Part shown: positions 54,023 to 63,613 of the stretch, one piece after another
Numbering within the stretch: position 1 is the stretch's first letter
How the letters are laid out: every line of letters begins with the position of its first letter
Source: G963665215 sp963665215
Lineage (GTDB): Bacteria > Chloroflexota > Dehalococcoidia > Lucifugimonadales > CAUZJF01
DNA: 64,000 nucleotides
Reading direction: 5' to 3'
NCBI GenBank assembly: GCA_963665215.2
Contig: CAXXWW010000011.1
Coordinates: 135,005 to 199,004, forward strand
Program-made: the position numbers and the translations under genes
The notes under the pieces: generated by a model
Told to the model about the DNA's origin: nothing
Databases searched by the model: none
Seen by the model: only the letters and a program-made list of their open reading frames with translations

Positions 54023-56194
54023 TCACGGCACTGTGCGTGTCGTGACTGTCACCCGCGAGACCTCACTGAGCCCGGCAGCGTTGACCGCGTGGACACGGTA
54101 GATGTACTTGGTGCCGGGTTCGATGTCGGTCGTGTCGACATACGTTGTAGCAGTGCCGTTGGTGACCTCGAACTTGACGAAGGTGTCTTGCTTTGCCACC
54201 CTCCTCAGTATGAGGTAGCCTGTCGGCGGGTCGTCGCCCGCATCCCACATCAGCGTCACCGATTCGTGCGTGGAAGAGGCCGTCAGGCCCTGCGGCGACG
54301 GCGGAGATGTCCCGGCCACGTCCGTTACAGGGATGCTGGGAGTCGCCGCCGGTGTAGCGGTCACCCGCGAGACCTCACTGAGCCCGGCAGCGTTGACCGC
54401 GTGGACACGGTAGATGTACTTGGTGCCGGGTTCGATGTCGGTCGTGTCGACATACGTTGTGGCAGTGCCGTTGGTGACCTCAAACTTGCTGAAGGTGTTC
54501 TGCCTCGCGATCCTCCTCAGTACCAGGTAGCCCGTTACCGTCGGGTCGTTGGCCACATCCCACGTCAGGGTCACCGAGTCCTGCGTGGAGGAAGCCGTCA
54601 GGTTCTGAGGCGGTGGCGGGGGACATAGCACATCGTTGGTCGCGCCAGTCAGGCCGGGAGAACTTTCACTGATGCGCAGCATCAGAAGGTCTCCGTCATT
54701 CCAAGGCCGCTCGCATACCCCCCAGGTCAGCGCGCGCGTGCGGCCCTCCTCAACAACGTCGACAGCGTCGTCGAAATCCAGCCGCAGCACGACCGTCCCG
54801 TCTAGGGCGATGAAGTCGATGTGATGGCCTGTGGGCCTGCCAGGCGGGTCGATCTGCATCTCGACCCTTGCTGACTCCCACCGGATCCGCTTGATGTCTG
54901 TTGTGCCCACCCCCTCGATGGCAAACGACGCCGGCTTCAAAACACCACGTGAGCCGTCGGCGCCCACCGCCGCGCCAATCACCACCGGATCGAAGAACGC
55001 CTCGTGAACAGCGTCCTCGGGCGCCGTCACGGTCATCGTCATTTCGTAGGTGAAGACGTGATTGCAGGGAATGAAGGGGAACCGAAGGAAGTTGTTATTC
55101 GCCCTGTATTCTCCCGCGGGAATCGGACGCGCGGAGACCACACTCTGGGTGAATGTGAATCCCCACTCTTGTGGGACAGGGTCGCCAGCCACGACATTGA
55201 ACAGGGCAGCGTCTTGTCCATCGAACCAGAGCCGGGACCGCTTTTCGGTTGACTCTGCGCCCCCGATCTGGTCTGCATAGATCGTGGTGCCGGCTGGCTG
55301 GCCGGAGTCGAACTCATGTGTGGGGTACATGGGTTCGACTCGCTGACCCTCACCCTGCGCTATGAAGTACCTGTCCATGCGATCAAACTCATATCTCATC
55401 TTGACGCAATCTTTGTACTCTTCCGAGCCGTCGCCGGCGTTCAGCTCGGCGGTTACGGCTGCGATCCGCTGCTTCAGGTCGCCTAGTGTTATCGTTGGAC
55501 CCGACGGTGTGCTCGCACCGCTTGCGCCCGCAGCACCGGCTGGCATAGCCAGCAGGAATTCCTGGCCGCCCCCCGCCGTCCCACTCTGGCCGGTAGCGGC
55601 CGCGTCGGCCGGCAGCCACAACTTACGGTATTCGCTGGACAGGCTGAAATCATTCTGATAAGTGAATCCGCCCGACATGTAGTAATGGTTGTCACCCTGC
55701 AATGTCGGGAGGAGATCAAGGGGAAAGACTCCATCATCTTGCAGGCCTTGCAGGAAGAAGATAGCCTCTCGGCTATCCCACTGGGTATCCCTTCGGGCGC
55801 GGATGTCGGGCGATGCGTCTTGAGCCTCCTGGCGGGTGCCGAAATCATCGGCCGCGACCCACATCGCTGTGATGTTGTTGGCGCCTGTCCCATTCAGGTA
55901 CTCGCTGATCGCAAGGTCGAACTTCACGGCAGCGTAGTATTTGCCCTGAATCCTGCCCGCCCCAGCCACAACCTCGATGGACTCGGACGTCATCCGAGCC
56001 TTGACGACGGTGGTGTAGTTGGCGATCCTCTCTTCGAGCGAGATCTCACCATACTGAGGACCCTGGGCGGAGCGGACAGTAGTATCTGTCGCTAGAAGTT
56101 GGGCAGGAACCGGATCGTCGGGCGTATTGCCTCCCGTGCCCTGGCCGCACGCCAGCAGCGTTCCGGTCAGCAGGGCGATGAGGATTGTTCGCAT
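54023..56194 (-). CDS. large lipoprotein with two fibronectin type III domains
   Basis: This 723-residue protein has a lipoprotein signal, MRTILIALLTGTLLAC-G. The long middle has no domain I recognise; it contains paired Cys and a segment RLDFDDAVDVVEEGRTRALT. The C terminus has two fibronectin III repeats (QNLTASSTQDSVTLTWDVAN and QGLTASSTHESVTLMWDAGD, each followed by TAT TYVDTTDIEPGTKYIYRV). At the DNA level the two repeats are nearly identical with a period of 312 bases, so one arose by recent duplication. It lies 11 bases downstream of a metallopeptidase remnant on the same strand. Confidence 0.75.
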   Translation of the reverse strand: MRTILIALLTGTLLACGQGTGGNTPDDPVPAQLLATDTTVRSAQGPQYGEISLEERIANYTTVVKARMTSESIEVVAGAGRIQGKYYAAVKFDLAISEYLNGTGANNITAMWVAADDFGTRQEAQDASPDIRARRDTQWDSREAIFFLQGLQDDGVFPLDLLPTLQGDNHYYMSGGFTYQNDFSLSSEYRKLWLPADAAATGQSGTAGGGQEFLLAMPAGAAGASGASTPSGPTITLGDLKQRIAAVTAELNAGDGSEEYKDCVKMRYEFDRMDRYFIAQGEGQRVEPMYPTHEFDSGQPAGTTIYADQIGGAESTEKRSRLWFDGQDAALFNVVAGDPVPQEWGFTFTQSVVSARPIPAGEYRANNNFLRFPFIPCNHVFTYEMTMTVTAPEDAVHEAFFDPVVIGAAVGADGSRGVLKPASFAIEGVGTTDIKRIRWESARVEMQIDPPGRPTGHHIDFIALDGTVVLRLDFDDAVDVVEEGRTRALTWGVCERPWNDGDLLMLRISESSPGLTGATNDVLCPPPPPQNLTASSTQDSVTLTWDVANDPTVTGYLVLRRIARQNTFSKFEVTNGTATTYVDTTDIEPGTKYIYRVHAVNAAGLSEVSRVTATPAATPSIPVTDVAGTSPPSPQGLTASSTHESVTLMWDAGDDPPTGYLILRRVAKQDTFVKFEVTNGTATTYVDTTDIEPGTKYIYRVHAVNAAGLSEVSRVTVTTRTVP

Positions 56195-56205
56195 CGTGGT
56201 TCTCC

Positions 56206-56667
56206 CTAGTGTTTCGTATGGAGTCCATAGATTGCCCGCAGCTGCTCTATGTCTTCATCCTTTATTTCTTTGGCAACCCAATATTTGTTCATTATGGCGG
56301 TCAGCAGCGATAGACGGGAGTCATAGTTCTCACTGGTGCTACCAGAGTAGAAGTCCGGCAGCCCCAGAGTGTGGCCAAACTCGTGCAGCATAACCCAGTC
56401 AATGAAGGCGTACTGCTCCTGGTCGGCTGCCGTGCTGCTTGGTGTCGGGGCGCCATCTTTGGTTTGGTCGTCGGTCCAAACGATCCGATATGGGTCTAAA
56501 CACATGGAACCGGAGCAAACGTAGGCGGGTTCCTCAAAGACCATCGTCATATTCACCATGTGCTTGCCTGGGCCGGAGGAGTTGCCGTCTGTGCCCGGTT
56601 GCACGCATGCGTAGCTGTTTCCGCAACCGCCGCTGTCGTTGGTTTTTGTGGTGGTTGCCGTCTGGAT
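56206..56667 (-). pseudogene. metzincin-type metallopeptidase, N-terminus removed by IS256
   Basis: The remaining 150 residues hold the zinc site WVMLHEFGHTLGLPDFYSG (HExxHxxGxxD) and a possible Met-turn (LTAIMNKYW), ending QLRAIYGLHTKH. The frame is open to the edge of IS256 copy C (TATTTKTNDSGGCGNSY upstream), where the gene is cut, so the signal peptide and propeptide are missing. It stands just before the fibronectin lipoprotein gene and was probably in its operon. Confidence 0.75.
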
Positions 56668-58036
56668 GAGGTATCTTCAAAAAGTGTGTAAACAGTCAGG
56701 CGGTGTACCCCTCTCTCTGAACAACACGGGCTCGAGGCCCAAGAGAGGAGATAGACCGCCCATGAGGAAGGAAAGCACTGAGAGTAGGTCGGAGTCAAGG
56801 CCGGAGTGGGAGCAGTTGGAGGATTGGGTGCGAAGCCAGGTCCAGAGGCTGATCCAGGAGTTGCTGGAGGAGGAGGTGACGGCGTTTCTGGGAAGGGCGA
56901 AGTCGGCGCTCAGATCCGACTCGGACAACGATACCGGCTATCGGAACGGATACGGCAGAGCCCGGAGGCTTACGCTGAGTTCGGGAACGATACAGCTGAG
57001 GCGGCCGCGAGTCCGCGATACCGAGGAGCAGTTCGAGAGCCGGCTGCTGCCGCTGTTCGTCAACAGGACCAGGAAGGTTGCTGAGTTGATCCCCGAGCTG
57101 TACCTGCACGGTCTATCCGAAGGCGACTTCGATCTGGCTTTGCGGGGGCTGCTGGGAGAGGACGCACCGGTATCGGCGAGCACGGTGGCCCGGTTGAAGG
57201 ATAAGTGGAACGATGAGCTTGCCCAATAGCGCAGCCGGCCCCTCGATGACCTGGAAGTGGTCTACATGTGGGTGGATGGAGTCTACGTCAAGGCTGGTCT
57301 TGAGAAGGAGAAGGCGGCGGTACTGGTGGTGATGGCGGCCCTGAGCGACGGGAGCAAGGTGGTGGTGAGCGCTGTTCCCGGATACAGGGAGTCCACAGAG
57401 AACTGGTCCGAGGTGCTCAGGGACATCAAGCGCCGGGGCTTGAGCTGCCCGAGGCTGGTGGTTGGAGACGGACACCTGGGCATCTGGGGAGCTCTGCGCA
57501 ACGTCTATCCGCAGGCGGCAGAGCAACGCTGCTGGAACCACAAGATCGTAAACGTGCTCGCCAAGCTTCCAAAGCGACAACAGGACCAGGCCAAGCTCAT
57601 GCTGCGTACTATCCCCTACGCGCCGACTCGGACAGAGGCTGAGCGGCTCAGGACGGTGTTCACCAGGTGGTGCGGCGACCATTCCTACGAGGCGGCCTCA
57701 GAGGCCTTGGAGCGGGACTGGGACCGCATGGTCACCTTCTATGACTTCCCAAAGGAGCACTGGGGGCACCTTCGCACGACGAACCCGGTAGAATCACCCT
57801 TCGCGGCCCTCAGGCTTCGGACAGACGCCGCCAAGCGCTACAAGAGGGTCGATCGGGCGATAGCGGTGATCTGGAAGATGCTGATGGTCGCCGAAGGACG
57901 CTTCAGGCGTCTGAAGGCCCCTGAGTTGATCGAAGACGTCTACCTCGGTGCACAGTATGCGGATGGAATCGCCATTGAATCAACGGCTGAGATGGTCGCC
58001 GCCTGATGTCGTTTACACACCTATTGACGTAACCTC
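56668..58036 (+). mobile_element. IS256-family element, copy C (defective)
   Basis: This 1369-bp copy has both ends present. Flanks GTCTGGAT and TACCATCC do not match, and the genes on the two sides are unrelated. One extra C before the transposase explains the added base. The transposase carries a stop. Confidence 0.93.
56762..58006 (+). pseudogene. IS256-family transposase with a nonsense codon
   Basis: The gene is full length, but Trp156 (TGG in the intact copies) is TAG at 57227-57229, before all three catalytic residues. Several other substitutions occur, including DND for DSD near residue 56, EGRF for EQRF and EMVAA for EKVAA, so this copy is older than A and B. Confidence 0.93.
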
Positions 58037-58177
58037 TACCATCCACGGTGCTGCCCGCAGTCCTGTGCGGCGCCGCTCTAGCCTGGGCGGCCGGAGAGCT
58101 TCGGCCAGCAACTCTTCCGGCGGTGGCGCTTCCCGGTATCCTCCACGAGCTCTTCGCGTTGAGATTCAGACCGATTG

Positions 58178-59374
58178 CTACGGCGGGGCTTCGGTCAAGG
58201 GAGCGTCCTCGGGCGGTGTGGATATTGGCTCGGTTTGGGCTTCGGTGGCCGGGGGCGTTTCGCTGTCATCGGCGGTCCACTGTTTGTAGAAGTAGATGAA
58301 CACGTCTCTTGTGGCAGCGACCAAGGGCACGCCGACGATGACGCCCCACAGTCCCGCGATCTCGCTGGCAACTACCAGAGTGGCGATCACAAGCGCGGGG
58401 TTCAGCCGGACGGCTCTGCCCTGCATGCGCGGCGCGATGATGTTGCTTTCTATGAGCTGAACGATGACGTAGACCAGCGCAACCCATACGGTCTGACCGG
58501 GAGAGCTTGCCAGCGTGACCAGCAGACCGGGTACTGCTCCGAGCAAGGGCCCGATTATCGGGATAAGACCGAACAGGCCGGCCACCAGTCCCAGGATGGC
58601 GGCGAACTTGATGCCGAGGATGAACAATCCGATGAACACCAGGACACCGAGGACCGTCGCGCTCAGGAGCTGTGCCCTGACGTAAGACCCTATGACGCGG
58701 TTGACGATGAAGATGACGTTACGCGTGTGCGTGCGTCCGCGCTCGGACAGGAGGGGGTAGACGCCGCCAACCACCTCCTCGCGGTCCTTCAGGATGTAGA
58801 AGAGGAAGAACGGCACGATTGCGATGCCGATCACCAGCGTCACGGTGTTCGAGACGCCGCTCACCGTTCGCAGGACGATACCCCAAGCCGCGTCTGCCAG
58901 CACGTTGCCACCCGCTGCGACAGCTTCTTCTATCTCGGTCCGCAGCTCAGCGGGTACTCGCTCCACGTAGCTGCGGGACCAGCCTTCAACTGTGGTTCTC
59001 GCGCGTTCGTACAACTCTGGGGAGGCCTGGATCAACTCCTGTGATTCGGCGTACAGAGGCGGAATCGCGACGAACAGGATGCCCACAACTATCGCTGCGA
59101 ACGCCACGTAGATCGTGAGGATCGAGACGACACGGGTTGCGCCGGGCACCCGATGGTGGGTCGGCAGCCGCTCTTCCAAGAACACCACGACCGGATAGAA
59201 CAGCTGGGCCAGTACTATGCCGCTGATGAACGGGAAGAGCACGCCGCGTGCGAGGTACAGGATGTTGGCAATGACCACGACGGCCACCACGACCAGTCCT
59301 ACCCGCCGCCATCTTATCCAAGCCTGCTGGCCGGGTCCCTGTTGTGGGGCGTCAGGGGGCTGTTGCGTTGTCAA
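58178..59374 (-). CDS. AI-2E family transporter (PerM-like permease)
   Basis: This 398-residue membrane protein has about eight hydrophobic segments, in two groups separated by an amphipathic region (PPLYAESQELIQASPELYER onward). The family motifs lie in the second half: LFGLIPIIGPLLGAVPGLLV, ALVYVIVQLIESNIIAPRMQ and GLWGVIVGVPLVAATRDVFI. The C-terminal tail is Pro/Thr/Glu-rich. Members export autoinducer-2, or in other lineages act as ion antiporters. The substrate here is unknown, and no lux-type genes are near. Confidence 0.88.
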   Translation of the reverse strand: MTTQQPPDAPQQGPGQQAWIRWRRVGLVVVAVVVIANILYLARGVLFPFISGIVLAQLFYPVVVFLEERLPTHHRVPGATRVVSILTIYVAFAAIVVGILFVAIPPLYAESQELIQASPELYERARTTVEGWSRSYVERVPAELRTEIEEAVAAGGNVLADAAWGIVLRTVSGVSNTVTLVIGIAIVPFFLFYILKDREEVVGGVYPLLSERGRTHTRNVIFIVNRVIGSYVRAQLLSATVLGVLVFIGLFILGIKFAAILGLVAGLFGLIPIIGPLLGAVPGLLVTLASSPGQTVWVALVYVIVQLIESNIIAPRMQGRAVRLNPALVIATLVVASEIAGLWGVIVGVPLVAATRDVFIYFYKQWTADDSETPPATEAQTEPISTPPEDAPLTEAPP

Positions 59375-59547
59375 TCACCCTCACTCCAGCCCTCTCCCGT
59401 CGAGGAGGGGAGACGCCCCCTGTTTGGCTATGTCAGTGGCCCGGCCCGCTCCAAACGTTCTCGATCAATGAAGTTCAGCGCTTACACCCAGTAGGGACAG
59501 AGTATCACAGCGAACTGTGAAAACCCGCCAAGTTGTATAGTAAACGT

Positions 59548-59569
59548 TGTCGATGTCCAGCGATTATGT
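59548..59569 (-). mobile_element. 22-bp IS1202-group end remnant
   Basis: TGTCGATGTCCAGCGATTAT plus two bases is identical to the outer end of the IS1202-group element (reverse complement of 38388-38409). IS256 copy D starts immediately after it. Confidence 0.6.
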
Positions 59570-60938
59570 GAGGTATCCTCAAAAAGTGTGTAAACAGTCA
59601 GGCGGTGTACCCTCTGTCTGAACAACACGGGCTCAAGGCCCGAGAGAGGAGATAGACCGCCCATGAGGAAGGAAAGCACTGAGAGTAGGTCGGAGTCAAG
59701 GCCGGAGTGGGAGCAGTTGGAGGATTGGGTGCGAAGCCAGGTCCAGAGGCTGATCCAGGAGTTGCTGGAGGAGGAGGTGACGGGGTTTCTGGGAAGGGCG
59801 AAGTCGGCGCTCAGATCCGACTCGGACTCAGATACCGGCTATCGGAACGGATACGGCAGAGCCCGGAGGCTTACGCTGAGTTCGGGAACGATACAGCTGA
59901 GGCGGCCGCGAGTCCGCGATACCGAGGAGCAGTTCGAGAGCCGGCTGCTGCCGCTGTTCGTCAACAGGACCAGGAAGGTTGCTGAGTTGATCCCCGAGCT
60001 GTACCTGCACGGTCTATCCGAAGGCGACTTCGATCTGGCTTTGCGGGGGCTGCTGGGAGAGGACGCACCGGTATCGGCGAGCACGGTGGCCCGGTTGAAG
60101 GATAAGTGGAACGATGAGCTTGCCCAATGGCGCAGCCGGCCCCTCGATGACCTGGAAGTGGTCTACATGTGGGTGGATGGAGTCTACGTCAAGGCTGGTC
60201 TTGAGAAGGAGAAGGCGGCGGTACTGGTGGTGATGGCGGCCCTGAGCGACGGGAGCAAGGTCGGTGGTGAGCGCTGTTCCCGGATACAGGGAGTCCACAG
60301 AGAACTGGTCCGAGGTGCTCAGGGACATCAAGCGCCGGGGCTTGAGCTGCCCGAGGCTGGTGGTTGGAGACGGACACCTGGGCATCTGGGGAGCTCTGCG
60401 CAACGTCTATCCGCAGGCGGCAGAGCAACGCTGCTGGAACCACAAGATCGTAAACGTGCTCGCCAAGCTTCCAAAGCGACAACAGGACCAGGCCAAGCTC
60501 ATGCTGCGTACTATCCCCTACGCGCCGACTCGGACAGAGGCTGAGCGGCTCAGGACGGTGTTCACCAGGTGGTGCGGCGACCATTCCTACGAGGCGGCCT
60601 CAGAGGCCTTGGAGCGGGACTGGGACCGCATGGTCACCTTCTATGACTTCCCAAAGGAGCACTGGGGGCACCTTCGCACGACGAACCCGGTAGAATCACC
60701 CTTCGCGGCCCTCAGGCTTCGGACCGATGCCGCCAAGCGCTACAAGAGGGTCGATCGGGCGATAGCGGTGATCTGGAAAATGTTGATGGTCGCCGAACAG
60801 CGCTTCAGGCGTCTGAAGGCCCCTGAGTTGATCGAAGACGTCTATCTCGGTGCACAGTATGCGGATGGAATCGCCATTGAATCAACGGCTGAGAAGGTCG
60901 CCGCCTGATGTCGTTTACACACCTATTGACGTAACCTC
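59570..60938 (+). mobile_element. IS256-family element, copy D (defective)
   Basis: This 1369-bp copy has one extra base in the transposase gene. The left flank is the IS1202 remnant and the right flank is a DUF1016 gene. The 8-base flanks (GATTATGT and AGCCAGCC) do not match. Confidence 0.93.
59663..60908 (+). pseudogene. IS256-family transposase, frameshifted
   Basis: The gene matches the intact copies up to about residue 200 (SDGSKV), where an inserted C (aaggtcggtgg for aaggtggtgg, near 60260) shifts the frame. The first frame then runs on as nonsense to 60544. The correct frame resumes at 60264 and holds D236 and E344. D172 lies on the first piece, so neither part has a full catalytic site. 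Confidence 0.93.
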
Positions 60939-61226
60939 AGCCAGCCTTTCAATCAGCGCAACCCCGTACTCGGCCCGTTCCTCCCCCGACTGCTCGAACT
61001 CGACGATGCGATGCCCGATCAGCCAATAGGCGGCGGTCATGGCGGCGTTCACCGAACGGGCGGCCGAGTCCCTGGCCGCGTCGATGATCTTCGACGCGTC
61101 TCCAAAGACGGCTTGGTAGGGAGCGTTGTGCTCGCCGAATGCCCCTTCGCTCGCCGGGAGCGGCGCAGACGCGTCTTGGGCCCCCCGGCTCAGGCTGACG
61201 TCGATTGGGAGCGGTTCCAGGTGCAT
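60939..61226 (-). pseudogene. DUF1016/YhcG-type N-terminal domain, truncated by IS256
   Basis: About 95 residues remain, ending at the IS256 copy D junction. The DUF1016_N pattern is clear: ARSVNAAMTAAYWLIGHRIV, EFEQSGEERAEYGVALIERL. Full members carry a C-terminal PD-(D/E)xK nuclease, which is absent here. The ATG shares one base with the stop of the small upstream gene (TGATG), so the two form an operon. Confidence 0.75.
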
Positions 61227-61453
61227 CAGGCTTCGGCCTCGACGTGGTCGCCAGCGAGATCCGCCTCTGGAAAGGAATCCGTCGCGGGCGCGGCCCGTCT
61301 CTCCCTGGCTGCGTGTTCGAGCAGCAGGGTAAAGAGGCGGCGAAGCCGGTCCTCCGCGTCGGGAGCGGGTTTTGAGACGACCCTGACCACCCCGAACTCG
61401 GAAGCGTCCCCTTCGGGCCTCCTCCGCCTGTTTTGTCTGTTCTTATCCTGCAT
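61226..61453 (-). CDS. small hypothetical protein coupled to the DUF1016 gene
   Basis: This is a 75-residue charged protein: a basic N terminus (MQDKNRQNRRRRPEGD) and a helical segment (DAEDRLRRLFTLLLEHAARE) with an acidic tail. It is coupled to the downstream gene by the TGATG overlap. I recognise no family. Confidence 0.5.
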   Translation of the reverse strand: MQDKNRQNRRRRPEGDASEFGVVRVVSKPAPDAEDRLRRLFTLLLEHAARERRAAPATDSFPEADLAGDHVEAEA

Positions 61454-61824
61454 ATCGCCGTCGAGTCTGAGGAATCGGGGGGTGAAATATCACGGTCGGT
61501 GAGGGGGGCACGCGCGGGGGCTCCCCTCACGGGGCCTGCACTTAGAAAGGCCGGATGTGGTGTCATACCCGTGTACAGGGATTTGCGTCAGTTGTAGGAG
61601 TACAAGGCGGGGCCAGTTTGAAGCTGAATTAGGCGGAATGGAGGGAGGGCGCTACGTAGGAGCGAGCAATGTGTTGAATGGTCTGGTTCCGGTGGAAGTT
61701 GCAGGAATGCAGGTTGGGTTCCTGCTACATCGGAGCGAGCAATGTGGGGAGGGGCGGCAATTGGGGGTGGAACCCCCCTACAGGACAACCCCCTACAGGA
61801 CATGACAGGAAGGAGACTGAGGGC
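61454..61824. other. divergent intergenic region with two sets of direct repeats
   Basis: GGAGCGAGCAATGTG occurs at about 61659 and 61731, each preceded by ctac, and CCCCTACAGGACA occurs twice in tandem at about 61786-61805. The repeats lie in the 170 bases before the HTH/coiled-coil gene and could be protein-binding sites. No gene is seen. Confidence 0.5.
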
Positions 61825-62718
61825 ATGAATAAGGACCGTGTGAACGGCAACGGGAGCGTGGATGCGGAGAGGCTTCGGCGGCAGAGGCTGGGCGAGTTCC
61901 TGCGGGAGCTGGTGCGGGAGGAGGGCCGGATGGAGGCGGCGGAGATGCTGGGCGTCAACTACCGAACGCTGGTCAAGGCCGAAGAGTCGGGCGAGCTGAC
62001 CGGGCGCATGAGCGATGCGCTGGAACGGCTGCTGTTGTCGGTGGGCGGTTCCGACGAGCCGAATCAGGACGGACAGGGCGGCCAGTCGGAGCGGCTCGAC
62101 AGGTTGGAGGGCGAGATGAGGGCGCTGGCGAAGGAGCTGCGGGGCGGCCTCGACGGGCTGCGGGCTGCGGCGCTGGGTGGGGAGGCCCAGGACAGAGAGC
62201 GGGCTCAGGCCCAGGCGCAGGACGGGGAGCATGGGGAGGGGGCAGGCCGGTCGGAGACCGGGGCCGCCCAGGGGCGCGATGAGAAGGAAGGGGCTGGCTG
62301 GTCGGAGACCAAGGCCGCCCCGCCGGTGGCCGGACTGCGCTCGTCGAGGCGGGCGAAGCTGCGGCGTCTGGACCCGGAGATCGTGACCGTGGAGCCTGCC
62401 GAGGACGACGTCGAGGTATACGGCGCGGCGTGGCCGCTGGTGGAGGAGTGGCGGGCGCTGCGGGCCGGCCATCCGAACCAGGGGAGGAGCCTGTCGTGGC
62501 TCGTCGCCGAGGAGCGGCAGCTGACGCTGGAGCTGGCGATGCTGGAGGAGCACGGGCTGACGCTGCCCCCGGAGACCCAGCCGCTGCGGGGCTTCGGGCG
62601 CAAGGGACAGACCAGCTGGCGCTGGACGGCGCTGGCCGACACGCGTGTGGCGTTGAGGAAGCGGGAACTGCTGCGGTGGGTGCGGCGGGTCTGCACCCTG
62701 GGGCTGTGGTGGAAGTAG
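61825..62718 (+). CDS. HTH/coiled-coil protein of an uncharacterised family, paralogue 2
   Basis: The ATG follows GGAAGGAGACT and gives 297 residues. The N-terminal HTH reads LGEFLRELVREEGRMEAAEM then LGVNYRTLVKAEESGELTGR. A Gln/Glu/Gly-rich middle region probably forms a coiled coil and linker. The C-terminal block has PLVEEWRALRAGHPNQG, LELAMLEEHGLTLPPETQPL and LLRWVRRVCTLGLWWK, matching paralogue 1 at 35944 (EWR, LELxxxxEHxLTLPP, RRV-x-T-x-GLW). This copy has its own start and ribosome site, so it shows the native N terminus. The function is unknown. Confidence 0.75.
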   Translation: MNKDRVNGNGSVDAERLRRQRLGEFLRELVREEGRMEAAEMLGVNYRTLVKAEESGELTGRMSDALERLLLSVGGSDEPNQDGQGGQSERLDRLEGEMRALAKELRGGLDGLRAAALGGEAQDRERAQAQAQDGEHGEGAGRSETGAAQGRDEKEGAGWSETKAAPPVAGLRSSRRAKLRRLDPEIVTVEPAEDDVEVYGAAWPLVEEWRALRAGHPNQGRSLSWLVAEERQLTLELAMLEEHGLTLPPETQPLRGFGRKGQTSWRWTALADTRVALRKRELLRWVRRVCTLGLWWK

Positions 62719-63613
62719 GCGCCGGGGCAGACGTTGCCAGGGGCGTTTTCGGCGGTGGCTACTTCGGCGCTAACTCGGAGCTAACTCGGCGCAAGTGATG
62801 TGGGCGGAGATGCCCCGATACCCCGCCAGACCCCTTTTCTCCGGTCGGATGTTCGGGGGATAATTGGGGCAGTTTCTGGCTTTTCCAGTGTTTCGTGCCT
62901 AGGAACCTGGAGGATTCCCGTCCCCCGAATCCGGGACCGGCTGCATAGGATCGAGCCTCGCTCTCCGAACAGCCACCCAGGGGATCGGACCGGAAGGATT
63001 GAGCCTCGCTCTCCCGACGGTTCGCCCCGGAGGACACATTCGCAGCGGTTGTAGTGCATCCTGCACTCGGCCCCTCGGACACCCTGGTCGGAGTGCGCCC
63101 TGCACACTCGCCGGTTCCTCACGTCTGCGGCATGGTTCCTGTGGAACTGGCCGCAGCTTCTCCCCACGCGCCGGTCTGCGATGAAGTCTTCGCTGGCTGG
63201 CCGCTTCCCTCGCAGCTTCCCAGGTCGATTCGCAACGGATCACCTGGGCCGGGCTGCGTCTTCTTCATCCCCCACGTAGCAGCAGCTCCCCTGAGTCCGT
63301 TCCCGTGATGTCACCCTGGCCGAGCTGCGTCCTTTCCTCACCGCGCCGTCCTGTGACCAGTTCCCAGGCCGGTCGCTCCCCTCGGCAGAAGTTCCCCAGC
63401 GGTCGCTTTCGCCAACGAGTAAACCCTGGGCGAGCTGCGTCTTCTTCATCCTGGCCGTCCCGCGTTCCATTCGTTGGCAGGCCATGCACATCCCCCTCTC
63501 CGTCTCCCGCGTCCGGCATCCGACCGTGGACGGAGTGCGTCTTTCGTCAACCCATCACCAAGGACCTGTGCCACGGATGCCCGGCGTGGGTCAACAACAG
63601 AAAGGAGGCGTCA
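62719..63613. other. non-coding-looking region with degenerate interspersed repeats
   Basis: About 900 bases contain no gene I can support. A motif close to ACCCTGGNCGRRSTGCGTCYT occurs at least five times (about 63080, 63241, 63312, 63423 and 63521) at uneven spacing. Two copies of GGATYGAGCCTCGCTCTCC lie at 62948 and 62996. A long open frame from 63305 to 63850 passes through part of it, and near its end shows Cys-x15-Cys-x2-Cys spacing, but I cannot tell if it is translated. Confidence 0.4.
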
